From positions 1 to 64,000 of the forward strand of contig NZ_JAEEGC010000052.1 of the NCBI RefSeq assembly GCF_019207025.1: 64,000 nucleotides of DNA, written 5' to 3'. The notes beneath the pieces were generated by a model. That model was given only the letters and a program-made list of their open reading frames with translations, did no database searches and was not told the origin of the DNA. Within the stretch, counting starts at the first letter, position 1. Each line of letters begins with the position of its first letter. The stretch comes from Clostridium thailandense (GTDB lineage: Bacteria; Bacillota; Clostridia; Clostridiales; Clostridiaceae). Positions 25,581-37,378 of the stretch are shown here, one piece after another. Both the position numbers and the translations under genes were made by a program.

Positions 25581-27425
25581 CTAAGCTTTAAAGGCCACAA
25601 CAGTTATATCATCTCTTTGTTCCTCATCTTTCATATAAAGTTGAAGTTCCTGTTGAAACAAATCTAATTGTTCATCTAAAGGTTTTTCTGAATATTTTAA
25701 TATTACTTCTTTTAATCTTTTTTTGCCAAAAGGCAAACTTTTCTCTCCTCCACCTTGATCTGTATATCCATCTGTTGTTATATAAAATGTTTCGTCATCT
25801 TTTAAATCAATTTTATAATTAGTAAATTCATAATCATTACTTGTATTTTTATAACCTACACCTTTTCTATCGCCTTTAAAACATTCAAGTCCCTCATTAT
25901 TTTTTTTATAAAGAGATATTTTAGCACCCGCATAAATCAAATTTCTTTCATTTGAAACATATATAACCCCTGCATCTAAACCATCATCGATTGAATTTTC
26001 AACATCTCTTCCATGCAGAGCCTGCTTAAGGCGCAAATTCATTTCCTTAAGAATTCTTGCAGGATCATTATTACAAATGCTTTCGACAATATTACTTAAT
26101 ACAGAATTAGCTGTCATTGTCATAAGTGCTCCCGGTACTCCATGTCCAGTGCAATCTCCAATAGCTAAAATATAACCGTGGCTAAGTCTTTTAAAAAAAT
26201 AGAAATCTCCACCTACAATGTCTTTAGGTTTCCAAATTATAAAATGACCTGTTAAAACAGAATCAAGCTCTTCCAAAGGAGGAAGTATAGATTTTTGAAT
26301 AAATTTAGCATATTGAATACTATCCATAATTTTCGTATTTTTTTCCTTTAATTCTCTGGTTCTCTCATTAACTTTTTCTTCTAACTGTCTAGTTAAAACT
26401 AGAGCTCTTTTATAAGGATCTGCAATTTTTCTTGATATTAAAAAAAATATAAATATAATAAGTACAAGAGTTATAATACAAGCAGTTATTGTGTTAATCT
26501 TTACAGAATCTAATACAGATATACTCTCAGCTCTTGGCATTTGAAACACAAGCTTCCACTCTGTAGATTTTATCGGTTCACATATAACATCCTCTATTTC
26601 CCCTTTTGAATTTTTATACTCAAATATGTCCTGCTTTAAAATATTACTGTCCACTATTTCCTTAGTTGCAAAATTAGTAGTAAACTCTGATACATTTTTT
26701 CCAATTTGATCTATATTATCTGATAAATATATATTACCTTTACTGTCTACAAGCCATAAATTACTATGCTGTCCAAATTTATAACTTTTAAATTCTTCAG
26801 AAATGTCTTTTAAGCTTAACCCAATTCCAGTTACACCAAGAGGTTTATTGATATCACCAATAAGCACATTTATAAAAACAAAAGTATCTTTACGTTCCTT
26901 ATTATAATCAATTACTATATTTACATCTTTTTTAGACTCTATTGTTTTAAAAAACCAAAGATCATAAGAATTATTACGCGATAAGGTATCAGCAAGCTGT
27001 CCACTCTCTGTATAATAATTATTAGTTAAAGAACTAACTATAAAAGAATTGCTATAATCATACTCTTTAGCCAAATCCATTATTTTCTGTTTTGAGTACT
27101 TTCCTAAATTTTCATCTTTTTCTCTACCTTCTAGCCACTTTATGATAACAGGATCTCTTGATAAAATAATTGATGTTTCTTTTGCTCTACTAATTCGCGC
27201 ATCTATCTTTGAAGTTATGGACTGGGCTATATATATTAAATCTTTAGACTTAAGCTTTTGCACAACTGCAGATTTAGCTATATAGTAGCCTATCCCTCCC
27301 ATTAGAAATACAGATACAACAATAGTTAAGCTGGCTAATACTATTACATTAATTGTACTATTATCTATAATAGTTTTATCATACTCTACATTTTTTTCGC
27401 TTAATTTCTTATTAAAACCAAGCAT
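25581..27425 (-). CDS. siaA: SiaA-like membrane PP2C-family phosphatase with Cache sensor
   Basis: 614 residues: TM1 (about 28-50), a double-Cache-like extracellular sensor (about 55-300, with LVDSKGNIYLSDN), TM2 (about 307-330), a coiled-coil linker, then a SpoIIE/PP2C phosphatase domain (about 375-614) with IVGGDFYFF, IGDCTGHGVPGALMTM and DDITVVAFK carrying the metal-binding aspartates. Pseudomonas SiaA dephosphorylates SiaC in response to an external signal; the siaC and siaB genes 12 and 26 nt apart upstream support the same role here. A general RsbU-type role is the alternative. Confidence 0.87.
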   Translation of the reverse strand: MLGFNKKLSEKNVEYDKTIIDNSTINVIVLASLTIVVSVFLMGGIGYYIAKSAVVQKLKSKDLIYIAQSITSKIDARISRAKETSIILSRDPVIIKWLEGREKDENLGKYSKQKIMDLAKEYDYSNSFIVSSLTNNYYTESGQLADTLSRNNSYDLWFFKTIESKKDVNIVIDYNKERKDTFVFINVLIGDINKPLGVTGIGLSLKDISEEFKSYKFGQHSNLWLVDSKGNIYLSDNIDQIGKNVSEFTTNFATKEIVDSNILKQDIFEYKNSKGEIEDVICEPIKSTEWKLVFQMPRAESISVLDSVKINTITACIITLVLIIFIFFLISRKIADPYKRALVLTRQLEEKVNERTRELKEKNTKIMDSIQYAKFIQKSILPPLEELDSVLTGHFIIWKPKDIVGGDFYFFKRLSHGYILAIGDCTGHGVPGALMTMTANSVLSNIVESICNNDPARILKEMNLRLKQALHGRDVENSIDDGLDAGVIYVSNERNLIYAGAKISLYKKNNEGLECFKGDRKGVGYKNTSNDYEFTNYKIDLKDDETFYITTDGYTDQGGGEKSLPFGKKRLKEVILKYSEKPLDEQLDLFQQELQLYMKDEEQRDDITVVAFKA

Positions 27426-27436
27426 TTTATTGCCCC

Positions 27437-27817
27437 CTATGATTTTATTATGTTAAATGGTAATGAAATATCCTCTTTAAATTCCTCTGCACACTCTAGG
27501 CTGCTTTCATTTTCTTCATCATAATACCAATTAATCACTATATCCTTTCCTTCTTGAAAAGCATTTTCAAGCTTGTCTAAAAGCATTAGAATGCATTTAG
27601 AACTACTAGAATTTATATAGGGCATTTCAAAGTTTATTTCTATGGTAATTTCACCCTTTGCCTCTTCAATATATTCATCTATCCATTTCAAAACAGGTTC
27701 ATAAAACTTGAAGGCATTCTCTGGATATGATTGTCCTTTGATCTTCAGAGAGTTTCCATCTGGATTAAAATCAATATAAGGTGTTGCTTTTGTTTCTTCA
27801 ATAAGTAATCTATCCAT
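27437..27817 (-). CDS. siaC: SiaC-family regulatory phosphoprotein (DUF1987)
   Basis: 126 residues matching the DUF1987/SiaC fold: LLIEETKATPYIDFNPDG at the start, then ENAFKFYEPVLKWI and FEMPYINSSSSKCIL. The N-S/T-SSSK stretch is where the regulatory phosphorylation occurs in the family (Thr in Pseudomonas; Ser here). Unphosphorylated SiaC binds and activates the diguanylate cyclase. It lies between the kinase and phosphatase genes. Confidence 0.88.
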   Translation of the reverse strand: MDRLLIEETKATPYIDFNPDGNSLKIKGQSYPENAFKFYEPVLKWIDEYIEEAKGEITIEINFEMPYINSSSSKCILMLLDKLENAFQEGKDIVINWYYDEENESSLECAEEFKEDISLPFNIIKS

Positions 27818-27830
27818 TATATTACCCTCC

Positions 27831-28376
27831 TTATACTACAACACTTAGTTGAAAAAAATAAAATTTATCATCAATTGGCTTCAAAGAATACTCTATGGGC
27901 TTACTGGATTTACGTGCTATATCAATAAGCCCTATTCCAGCACTCACACTTCCTTCTTGAGGCTCTTTTCTTATTTCATCCTTATAAAGCTTCTTCAATC
28001 CATCATTGTTTAGGTTTTTTAATAATTCTAACTTTTCTTTAAGCTTCAACACATCTTCTTCCTCAACAAGATTGCCTGAGCATATAAAATATTCTGTGCC
28101 TATTTTGCCTATTGTTACAATTCCAGAGTTAGCAATGCTTTCATAGTTGCATGAGTTTTCTTTCTTTACAGTATAGTTTCTTATATTTTGAGTTTGTTCA
28201 ATAAATATTCCAAAAACCTTACCTATATTACTTTTAGTACTTTTTTCCGCCTGCATATGTTTCTTGATAGCATCTCCTAATTCTTCAATTATTCCTTGTG
28301 AGAACCATCCTGAAAAGCTTATTAATATATTACTATCTCTAAGTATACTTTGAAGTTCCATTAAGTTTTTATTCAT
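27831..28376 (-). CDS. siaB: SiaB-family protein kinase (DUF6272)
   Basis: 181 residues. The opening LRDSNILISFSGWFSQGIIEELGDAIK and EQTQNIRNYT match the SiaB family, a GHKL-like kinase that phosphorylates SiaC. It is the first gene of the set, preceded by a GGGAGG ribosome site and divergent from the sigma-54 activator at 28580. The nucleotide-binding glycines appear in SVSAGIGLIDIARKSSKP. Confidence 0.85.
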   Translation of the reverse strand: MNKNLMELQSILRDSNILISFSGWFSQGIIEELGDAIKKHMQAEKSTKSNIGKVFGIFIEQTQNIRNYTVKKENSCNYESIANSGIVTIGKIGTEYFICSGNLVEEEDVLKLKEKLELLKNLNNDGLKKLYKDEIRKEPQEGSVSAGIGLIDIARKSSKPIEYSLKPIDDKFYFFQLSVVV

Positions 28377-28579
28377 AAAGCCTACCTCCCTCTATAATAT
28401 TTTCTAATTGGCTATTTGATTAGATTATAACAATAAAGTTAACTTTAAGGTAGTCTTAACTTATTGAAAATTACTTAGAAATACTACATAATAGATAAAT
28501 AGGAATTCTATATATCTTCATTGTATAAAATATTAAAGTTTATGTAAAAACTTTCCTACTAGATTTTCGAGGTGATTTT

Positions 28580-30523
28580 GTGGAAAAAGATATTCAAAAT
28601 ATAAAGCAATATTGGTATAGTTTTATAAATAATAATAAAATAAATGATAACCTTATGAAAGATATTAAGGAATCATGGATAAGATGTAAAAATATAGACG
28701 TAGATCCTTTAACAGATTCTATTATGAAAATCTCAAAAGAAGAATTATATGTAAAATTAAAGCAAAATAAAGAATTAATAGCTGTAGCAGAGCCTATTAT
28801 GGAAAGATTATATAACATAGTAGAAGGCTCTGGATTTGTAATAGTACTTACAGATAAAGAAGGCTGCATAATAAAAATTATAGGGGATTCCGAATGGCCA
28901 AAATCTAAAGAATTAAATCTTGTATTAGGTGCATTATGGAGTGAAGAATCTATAGGTTCAAATGCTATAGGAACGTCCTTGTATTTAGATAGTCCTCTTC
29001 AAATGATAGGTGCAGAGCACTATAATGTAAATAATCATTGTTTAACTTGTTCTGCTGCGCCTATTCATAATGATGCTGGTGAAATTATCGGCTGCATAAA
29101 TATGTCCGGAAGCTATTCAAAGGCAAGTTCTCATACTACAGGCATAGTTGTTTCAGGAGCTTATTCTATAGAAAAACAATTTGCTCTTATAAATTCTAAT
29201 AAACTATTAAATGTAATTTTTGATTCTATGTCAGATGGCATGTTAATTTTAGATAAAAACTTTAAAATAGCCAGGGCTAATAATGCTGCTGCTAAAATAC
29301 TTCAAATCCCTATTTCTGACATACTGGCTTTGAATATAAATTCAGTTTTAAAAAATATGGATATAATTGAAAATAAACTGAACACGGAAAAAAGCTACTA
29401 TAATATGGATTGCAATTTCTATATTAAAAACAGAAGGTTAAAATGCAGTATGAACGCCTTTCCTTTAGTTATCAGCGGTGAACTAAATGGAACAGTAATA
29501 ACCTTTAAAGATGAAGGATCTGTGCATAAAATCGTAAATACTATGGCAGGCTTTACAGCCTCTTATAGATTTGAAGACATTATAACTAAGGACGAATCTA
29601 TGAAAAGAACCATAGAACTTGGAAAAAAAGCAGCTTTAACTAGTTGCAACATATTAATAGAAGGCCCAAGTGGAACCGGAAAAGAGCTTTTCGCACAGTC
29701 AATTCATAACTACAGTAACAGAAGCGGCGGCCCCTTTGTAGCAGTTAATTGTGCTTCCCTTCCAAAGGAACTTATAGAGAGTGAACTTTTTGGTTATGAA
29801 AAAGGTGCTTTTACCGGAGCAACTAAGGATGGCCATCCTGGTAAGTTTGAATTAGCTAATGGTGGAACCATATTTTTAGATGAAATAGGTGAAATGCCAC
29901 TCGATATGCAATCCAAGCTTTTAAGAGTTTTAGATAATAATAAAATAACCAGATTAGGCGGAACCTATGAAAAAACTTTAAATGTAAGAGTAATAGCTGC
30001 AACTAACAGAAATTTAGTTGAAGAAATACACAAAAAAAACTTTAGAGAAGATTTATATTATAGACTAAATGTAATGAATATAAAAACTATACCTTTAAAA
30101 GATAGACCAATAGACATTGAAACTTTAGCAAATCACTTTGTTCAAAGATTAAACCTAAAATCTCCTGATACTTTTAAATATTTAACTGATAAATATTTAG
30201 ATATTATCAGAAGATATGAGTGGCCTGGAAACGTAAGAGAATTAAGAAATGTAGTTGATCGTTCCTATTATTTATGTGAAAGTAATAACATAACCGAAGA
30301 TCTATTATATGATTATATTGTTAAAGACAAAACATCATTTAATCCTCAAGAGAAGACTAATACAAATAAAATTTTAACTATAGAACAATTAGAAAAAGAA
30401 AATATTACAGCTGCTCTAGAAAAATGTAACGGAGATATTTTAAAAGCTGCAAACATTTTAAATATTAGTAGAGCGACTATATACAGAAGAATTAAAAAAT
30501 ATGGTATAGATATAAGATTTTAA
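28580..30523 (+). CDS. Sigma-54-dependent transcriptional activator (AcoR-like)
   Basis: 647 residues: a GAF-like sensor (about 60-195), PAS (about 205-310), AAA+ domain (about 335-560) with Walker A GPSGTGKE, the sigma-54 contact loop [15 protein letters not shown] and Walker [12 protein letters not shown], and a Fis-type helix-turn-helix at the end ([20 protein letters not shown]). GTG start after GAGGTGAT. It almost certainly activates the sigma-54 promoter just downstream (30692-30708) that drives the alcohol dehydrogenase. Metabolite ligand unknown; homologues respond to acetoin or alcohols/aldehydes. Confidence 0.93.
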   Translation: MEKDIQNIKQYWYSFINNNKINDNLMKDIKESWIRCKNIDVDPLTDSIMKISKEELYVKLKQNKELIAVAEPIMERLYNIVEGSGFVIVLTDKEGCIIKIIGDSEWPKSKELNLVLGALWSEESIGSNAIGTSLYLDSPLQMIGAEHYNVNNHCLTCSAAPIHNDAGEIIGCINMSGSYSKASSHTTGIVVSGAYSIEKQFALINSNKLLNVIFDSMSDGMLILDKNFKIARANNAAAKILQIPISDILALNINSVLKNMDIIENKLNTEKSYYNMDCNFYIKNRRLKCSMNAFPLVISGELNGTVITFKDEGSVHKIVNTMAGFTASYRFEDIITKDESMKRTIELGKKAALTSCNILIEGPSGTGKELFAQSIHNYSNRSGGPFVAVNCASLPKELIESELFGYEKGAFTGATKDGHPGKFELANGGTIFLDEIGEMPLDMQSKLLRVLDNNKITRLGGTYEKTLNVRVIAATNRNLVEEIHKKNFREDLYYRLNVMNIKTIPLKDRPIDIETLANHFVQRLNLKSPDTFKYLTDKYLDIIRRYEWPGNVRELRNVVDRSYYLCESNNITEDLLYDYIVKDKTSFNPQEKTNTNKILTIEQLEKENITAALEKCNGDILKAANILNISRATIYRRIKKYGIDIRF

Positions 30524-30561
30524 TGATATAAATAATAACAAAATATAATACAGAATTTAAG

Positions 30562-30668
30562 CTCAATATTTTTAACAATTTATTCCTCTCAATTTGTTAA
30601 AAATATAACTTCTTTTCTCAAATTGAGACGTTTTTTGTATCAATATTGAGACTTAATTGTTAAAAAAC
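30562..30668 (+). promoter_or_regulatory. Candidate upstream activator sites for the sigma-54 regulator
   Basis: The region holds inverted repeats: ATTTTTAACAATT (30568-30580) against AATTTGTTAAAAAT (30591-30604), TCTCAAATTGAGAC (30616-30629), TCAATATTGAGA (30640-30651) and another TTGTTAAAAAA copy at its end. Activators of this class bind such sites 80-200 bp upstream of the promoter. Which repeat is bound cannot be decided by reading. Confidence 0.55.
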
Positions 30669-30691
30669 ATGAAAAGTGGTGTTTTCTTTAT

Positions 30692-30708
30692 TGGCATGTC
30701 TTTTGCTT
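30692..30708 (+). promoter_or_regulatory. Sigma-54 (-24/-12) promoter of the alcohol dehydrogenase
   Basis: TTGGCATGTCTTTTGCT has the invariant GG (30694-30695) and GC (30706-30707) exactly ten bases apart and matches the consensus TTGGCACG-N4-TTGCW nearly perfectly. It lies 50 nt before the dehydrogenase start. Confidence 0.93.
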
Positions 30709-30757
30709 AATTATATATATATGTAAAATAAAACGTAATTATTAGGAGGAATATAAC

Positions 30758-31924
30758 ATGTCAAGATTCACACTACCAAGAGATATTTATTTTGGAGAAA
30801 ACTCTTTAGAAACACTAAAAACATTAAAAGGTAAAAAAGCTATAATCGTAGTTGGTGGAGGCTCAATGAAAAGATTTGGCTTCCTTGACAAAGTTGAAGA
30901 ATATTTAAAAGAAGCAGGTATGGAAATAAAATTAATAGAAGGTGTAGAACCAGATCCATCTGTTGAAACAGTTATGGCAGGCGCACAAACAATGAGAGAA
31001 TTTGAACCAGACTGGATAGTATCAATAGGCGGAGGATCACCAATAGATGCTGCTAAAGCTATGTGGATATTCTACGAATACCCAGAGTTCACTTTTGAAA
31101 AAGCTGTAATTCCATTTGGAATACCAGAACTAAGACAAAAAGCTAGATTCGTTGCTATACCATCTACAAGCGGAACAGCTACAGAAGTTACTGCTTTTTC
31201 AGTAATAACTGACTATAAAGCTAAAATCAAATATCCTTTAGCTGATTTTAACTTAACACCAGATATAGCTATAATCGATCCAGCTCTTGCTCAAACAATG
31301 CCAGCAAAACTAACAGCTCACACTGGTATGGACGCTTTAACTCACGCAATAGAAGCTTATGTTGCAGGCCTAAGATCATATTTCTCAGATCCTCTTGCAA
31401 TGCAAGCAATCGTTATGATAAAAGAAAGCTTATTAAAGTCCTATGAAGGCGATAAAGAAGCTAGAGACGAAATGCACATAGCTCAATGTTTAGCAGGAAT
31501 GGCATTTTCAAATGCATTACTAGGAATAACTCACAGTATGGCACACAAAACTGGTGCAGTATTCCATATTCCACACGGATGTGCTAATGCGATTTTCTTA
31601 CCATATGTAATTCAATTTAACAAAAAAGCTTGTTCAGACAGATATGCTGCTATCGCTAAAACTTTAGAACTAGCTGGAAGCACTGAAGATGAATTAATAG
31701 ATTCATTGATAGCTATGATACAAGATATGAATAAGAAGATGGATATTCCTTTAACACTTAAAGAATATGGAGTAACAGAAGAAGACTTTAATTCGAATCT
31801 GGACTTTATAGCTCATAATGCTGTACTAGATGCATGTACTGGGTCAAATCCAAGACCTATAACAGATGAAGAAATGAAGGAATTATTTAAATGTACTTTC
31901 ACTGGTGAAAAAGTAGAATTCTAA
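30758..31924 (+). CDS. Iron-containing alcohol dehydrogenase
   Basis: 388 residues of the group III Fe-ADH family. NAD(P)-binding GGGSPIDAAKAMW lies near 97, then PSTSGTATEVTAF near 145, the iron ligands in DALTHAIEAYV and GITHSMAHKTGAVFHIPHG (Asp about 198 and His about 202, 267, 281). It reduces aldehydes to alcohols or the reverse. AGGAGG precedes the ATG. Expression from a sigma-54 promoter with its own activator implies induction by a metabolite such as an alcohol or aldehyde. Substrate preference (ethanol, butanol, secondary alcohol) cannot be read. Confidence 0.93.
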   Translation: MSRFTLPRDIYFGENSLETLKTLKGKKAIIVVGGGSMKRFGFLDKVEEYLKEAGMEIKLIEGVEPDPSVETVMAGAQTMREFEPDWIVSIGGGSPIDAAKAMWIFYEYPEFTFEKAVIPFGIPELRQKARFVAIPSTSGTATEVTAFSVITDYKAKIKYPLADFNLTPDIAIIDPALAQTMPAKLTAHTGMDALTHAIEAYVAGLRSYFSDPLAMQAIVMIKESLLKSYEGDKEARDEMHIAQCLAGMAFSNALLGITHSMAHKTGAVFHIPHGCANAIFLPYVIQFNKKACSDRYAAIAKTLELAGSTEDELIDSLIAMIQDMNKKMDIPLTLKEYGVTEEDFNSNLDFIAHNAVLDACTGSNPRPITDEEMKELFKCTFTGEKVEF

Positions 31925-31952
31925 TTTCGTATCAATTTGCAAAAAACAATAT

Positions 31953-32003
31953 AAAATCTCAAAGATGAGACAAATCTTTGTATCATTTTTGAGATTTTGT
32001 TTT
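31953..32003 (+). terminator. Terminator of the alcohol dehydrogenase
   Basis: An AAAATCTCAAA arm pairs with TTTTGAGATTTT, followed by GTTTTATAAAC. It lies 30 nt after the stop. Confidence 0.85.
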
Positions 32004-32045
32004 ATAAACATATTTAAAAAAAACAATTTCATATAGATATCAACG

Positions 32046-32282
32046 CCAGACACTTAACTTATACGCAGGCATATGTTGACAAAACTGAAGGCACATATAA
32101 AAACTTTTTTGTCATTCTTAGTGAAGCATTTTAGAAAATCTTAGAGGCTCTGATATGTTTGAGGTACGAGTTTATCAGAGATTCTTAGATTTTAAAAATG
32201 CTGAGCTTTAGAATGACTAAAAGTTTTTATCGTGCTGAAGTTTGGCAATATATGCCGGAGTATAAGTTAAGTGTCGGCCGCA
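32046..32282. repeat. Full-length dispersed palindromic repeat, 237 bp
   Basis: Arms of about 105 bp are inverse to each other with few mismatches, from CCAGACACTTAACTTATACG at the left to AAGTTAAGTGTCGGCC at the right. An inner hairpin again flanks TGTTTGAGGTACGAGT. No reading frame of note is present. Confidence 0.88.
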
Positions 32283-32355
32283 GGTATCTATAATTGGCAT
32301 AATTCTTGCTTTATAAAATTTTGAATAAATTTAAGTTCAATCGAGGAGGAAACAA

Positions 32356-34619
<2,264 letters not shown>

Positions 34620-34655
34620 ATCAGAAATTCCTCGGGAATCTTTATAGACTCCCCC

Positions 34656-34722
34656 ACCGAAAGGTGACTTACACTCTGGGTATGTTACCAAACTTCAGCA
34701 CTACAAAATTTTTTTATATGAG
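34656..34722. repeat. Diverged left-arm copy of the dispersed repeat
   Basis: ACCGAAAGGTGACTTACACT and ATGTTACCAAACTTCAGCAC parallel the left arm of the copy at 38318. The inverse arm is not recognisable. Confidence 0.5.
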
Positions 34723-34793
34723 CCTTCAGTTAAAGAATATATTTAATATCATAGTCAGCTTGATATTTCCCCATTTTTTATAATCTTGCTGAT

Positions 34794-34843
34794 TTCACAT
34801 CAATTTGTTTGTTAAAAAACAAGTTGATGTGAACTTATTTTAT
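34794..34843 (+). terminator. Terminator downstream of nfnAB
   Basis: A long stem (TTCACATCAA...TTGTT against AACAAGTTGATGTGAA) is followed on the plus strand by CTTATTTTATTT. It also separates nfnB from the convergent VTT gene. Confidence 0.75.
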
Positions 34844-34858
34844 TTACATGTTTACATT

Positions 34859-35488
34859 TTATAAATCAGCTTGACTATTCCACTTTATGTAATTCACATA
34901 ACTCATTGAAATTATAATAATTAATGTAATGATAAATACATACAGAGAATACTTCATGCTTATCCCTAAAAAAGTATATAAAAGAATAACTGGAGTATCG
35001 GCTATAAATATAGTTACAACATACTTGATAAAAGACATCCCAGTTAACACAGAAAAGAAACATACTACATCTGATGGTACTATAGGAGAAGAAACTCCTA
35101 AAGCTAGGATTTTAACATTATTATCTTGAATTAATGAGTATATTTTTGGATATTTATTAATTATCTTTTCTTGGTACCCCATACCAATTGTTGCCTTAAC
35201 AAATAAAAACAAGAAAATCTCACTTAATAAATTTGCTATGGTAACTAAAATAAATGCTTCTACTGGATTAAATAATATTCCTGCACTTATAATAAAAACG
35301 GTACAAGGGATTAGAGTAAAAATTCTAAATGAAGCAATTGTTAAAAATAATAACGTACTGTACTTAGGATATGCTTGTAAAAAACTAGTGATTTTGCTTG
35401 CTCCATCAATATACAATTGATATTTTAAAAATACACCTAGGATTGCTATCCAACATAAAAAGATCATACTTTTAAATAACTTATTCAT
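34859..35488 (-). CDS. VTT-domain (TVP38/TMEM64, DedA-like) membrane protein
   Basis: 209 residues with about five to six membrane segments. The central YPKYSTLLFLTIASFRIFTLIPCTVFII and SSPIVPSDVVCFFSVLTGM correspond to the SNARE-associated/VTT domain, a family now linked to lipid scrambling and undecaprenyl-phosphate or phospholipid traffic. It is last in a minus-strand run with a two-component system and a phospholipid-methyltransferase-like gene, so an envelope-stress or cationic-peptide role is possible (inference). Confidence 0.82.
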   Translation of the reverse strand: MNKLFKSMIFLCWIAILGVFLKYQLYIDGASKITSFLQAYPKYSTLLFLTIASFRIFTLIPCTVFIISAGILFNPVEAFILVTIANLLSEIFLFLFVKATIGMGYQEKIINKYPKIYSLIQDNNVKILALGVSSPIVPSDVVCFFSVLTGMSFIKYVVTIFIADTPVILLYTFLGISMKYSLYVFIITLIIIISMSYVNYIKWNSQADL

Positions 35489-35503
35489 TATTCCACCTCT
35501 ATT

Positions 35504-35544
35504 TTTATACTTAAAATTTCATAGCTTTTCTAACTATGAAATTT
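35504..35544 (-). terminator. Stem-loop between the histidine kinase and VTT genes
   Basis: A perfect 11-bp stem (AAATTTCATAG with CTATGAAATTT) is followed on the minus strand by only a short T-run. It probably gives partial termination between the two genes. Confidence 0.5.
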
Positions 35545-35594
35545 ATTATAAATATTATTTATTAAATAAAAGTGGAGAAAAACATTAAGATTTA

Positions 35595-36683
35595 TTAAGA
35601 TTTTTTCTTAGGCAATTCAATATTAAAACTAATTATACTGCTCTTACATTCCGCCCAAATTCTTCCATTATGAAGTTCTATTATTTTCTTTGCAATAGGA
35701 AGTCCCAGTCCAGAACCTTCTATTTCAGCATTTCTCGATTTATCTATTCTATACATTTCATCAAATATTTTTGTCAAATCACCTTTACTAATATTGTCAC
35801 TTTCATTAATAAAAGAAAGTTTAATATTCATATCCTCTTCCCACATTCTAATTATAAAAGTCGAGTTTCTATAACTATATTTTTCTGCATTTTTTACTAA
35901 GTTTTCAATAACTCTAATAAATTTTTGCATATCAATTTCACACATCAGCTCATTTTTAGCGCATTCAATTTTAACTGATATATTCTTTTCAGATAGAAAT
36001 AAAATATGCTCTCCTACTATCTGATTTACTAAAACAGCTATATTAAATGGAACCTTATCTAATTTAATATAGTTATTTGAAAGCTTTGTATACTCAAAAA
36101 GCTCTTCAATTAATTTTTTTAAATCTGTACTTTTTTTATAAGCTATTTCTAAAAACTCCTGCTGATCTTTTTGTAAAACTTCCTTGCCATTATTAAGAAG
36201 TTCTAAATATCCAATTATAGATGTTAACGGAGTCTTTAAATCATGGGAAACAGCAACAATTAATTCATTTTTAGCTTCTTCCTGCTTTTTTTCTTTTTCA
36301 TAATTTTCTTTAAGCCGTTCAGACATGGTATTTATATCCTTAGCTAATTGAGCAATTTCATCGCTGCCTTTTATATCTATAGGCTTTAGATATTTCTGGG
36401 TTTTTATATTAGTAACGCTTTTGCTAATATATTTTAAATATTTAATTCTTCCATTAATTGCAATTAAAAAAATAATTGTAAAAATTATCAATGCTAAGAT
36501 AAAACCTGCAATTGCTAAGAAAGATCCATATTTAACTATAATGTCAGTGTTTATATTATCCGCACCAACTATTTTTTTTAATATATTTACCAAAAACACA
36601 AAAGAAAAAAAAGTAAGTATCATGTCAATAGGAATCAAGATTAGTAATTTGATTCCTACCTTATTCATTATTATTTTCTTCAT
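35595..36683 (-). CDS. Membrane sensor histidine kinase (VanS-like architecture)
   Basis: 362 residues: two membrane segments (about 12-33 and 52-75) with a very short outside loop, HAMP, HisKA with VSHDLKTPLTSIIGYLELL near 145, and HATPase with ENLVKNAEKYSY, IFDEMYRIDKSR and GSGLGLPIAKKI. The short loop suggests membrane-internal sensing. It overlaps the response regulator stop by ATGA, so the two are translationally coupled. Confidence 0.92.
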   Translation of the reverse strand: MKKIIMNKVGIKLLILIPIDMILTFFSFVFLVNILKKIVGADNINTDIIVKYGSFLAIAGFILALIIFTIIFLIAINGRIKYLKYISKSVTNIKTQKYLKPIDIKGSDEIAQLAKDINTMSERLKENYEKEKKQEEAKNELIVAVSHDLKTPLTSIIGYLELLNNGKEVLQKDQQEFLEIAYKKSTDLKKLIEELFEYTKLSNNYIKLDKVPFNIAVLVNQIVGEHILFLSEKNISVKIECAKNELMCEIDMQKFIRVIENLVKNAEKYSYRNSTFIIRMWEEDMNIKLSFINESDNISKGDLTKIFDEMYRIDKSRNAEIEGSGLGLPIAKKIIELHNGRIWAECKSSIISFNIELPKKKS

Positions 36684-37363
36684 ATTTTATATCCGACCCC
36701 CCAAACTGTCTTCACATACTTGGGATTCTTAGGATCTTCTTCAATTTTCTGTCTGAGATTTGTTATATGAACTACAATAGAAGTATCTGATACTGCAAAT
36801 TTTTCTTTCCAAATAATTTCATATAATTTCTCAACCGAAAACACCATACCTCTGTTTTTAGCTAAACATTCTAATATATCAAATTCCTTTGGTGTAAGTT
36901 TAACTTTGTCACCATTTACTATAACTTCATGAGTATCAAAATTAATGGTTAAATCTTCAATGGTAAGTATGCTGCTGTTTTGAGGTTCTGCATTGAACTT
37001 TTTATATCTTCTAAGTTGAGCCTTCACTCTAGCTATAAGCTCCATAGAACCAAAAGGTTTAGCAACATAATCATCAGCACCTACCGTTAATCCTTTTATC
37101 TTATCAATTTCCTCATCTTTTGCTGACAAAAATATTATAGGCATAGTATAACTTTCTCTAATTTTTATACAAGCACTTATGCCATCTAATATTGGCATCA
37201 TAATATCTAAAATAACTAAATCAAAATTATTTTCATTAATCATAACTAAAGCTTCAGCTCCATTAGAAGCTTCCATAATGTTATATCCCTCATTCTCAAG
37301 ATAAACCTTGATTAAATTTCTAATACTTTTATCATCATCTACAACTAAAATGTTTGTATTCAT
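36680..37363 (-). CDS. OmpR-family response regulator
   Basis: 227 residues. Receiver motifs are VVDDDKSI, LVILDIMMP and DDYVAKPFG. The winged-helix DNA-binding domain has LTPKEFDILECLAKNRG and VVHITNLRQKIEED. It pairs with the overlapping kinase gene. Preceded by AAAGGTAGG, 15 nt after the methyltransferase gene. Confidence 0.93.
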   Translation of the reverse strand: MNTNILVVDDDKSIRNLIKVYLENEGYNIMEASNGAEALVMINENNFDLVILDIMMPILDGISACIKIRESYTMPIIFLSAKDEEIDKIKGLTVGADDYVAKPFGSMELIARVKAQLRRYKKFNAEPQNSSILTIEDLTINFDTHEVIVNGDKVKLTPKEFDILECLAKNRGMVFSVEKLYEIIWKEKFAVSDTSIVVHITNLRQKIEEDPKNPKYVKTVWGVGYKI

Positions 37364-37378
37364 ACAAACCTACCTTTT

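Noticed and set aside
23928..28376. Reading the PP2C, DUF1987 and DUF6272 genes as an RsbU/RsbV/RsbW stress module
   Set aside because: The small proteins match SiaC and SiaB better than STAS antagonist and RsbW, and no sigma factor is encoded.
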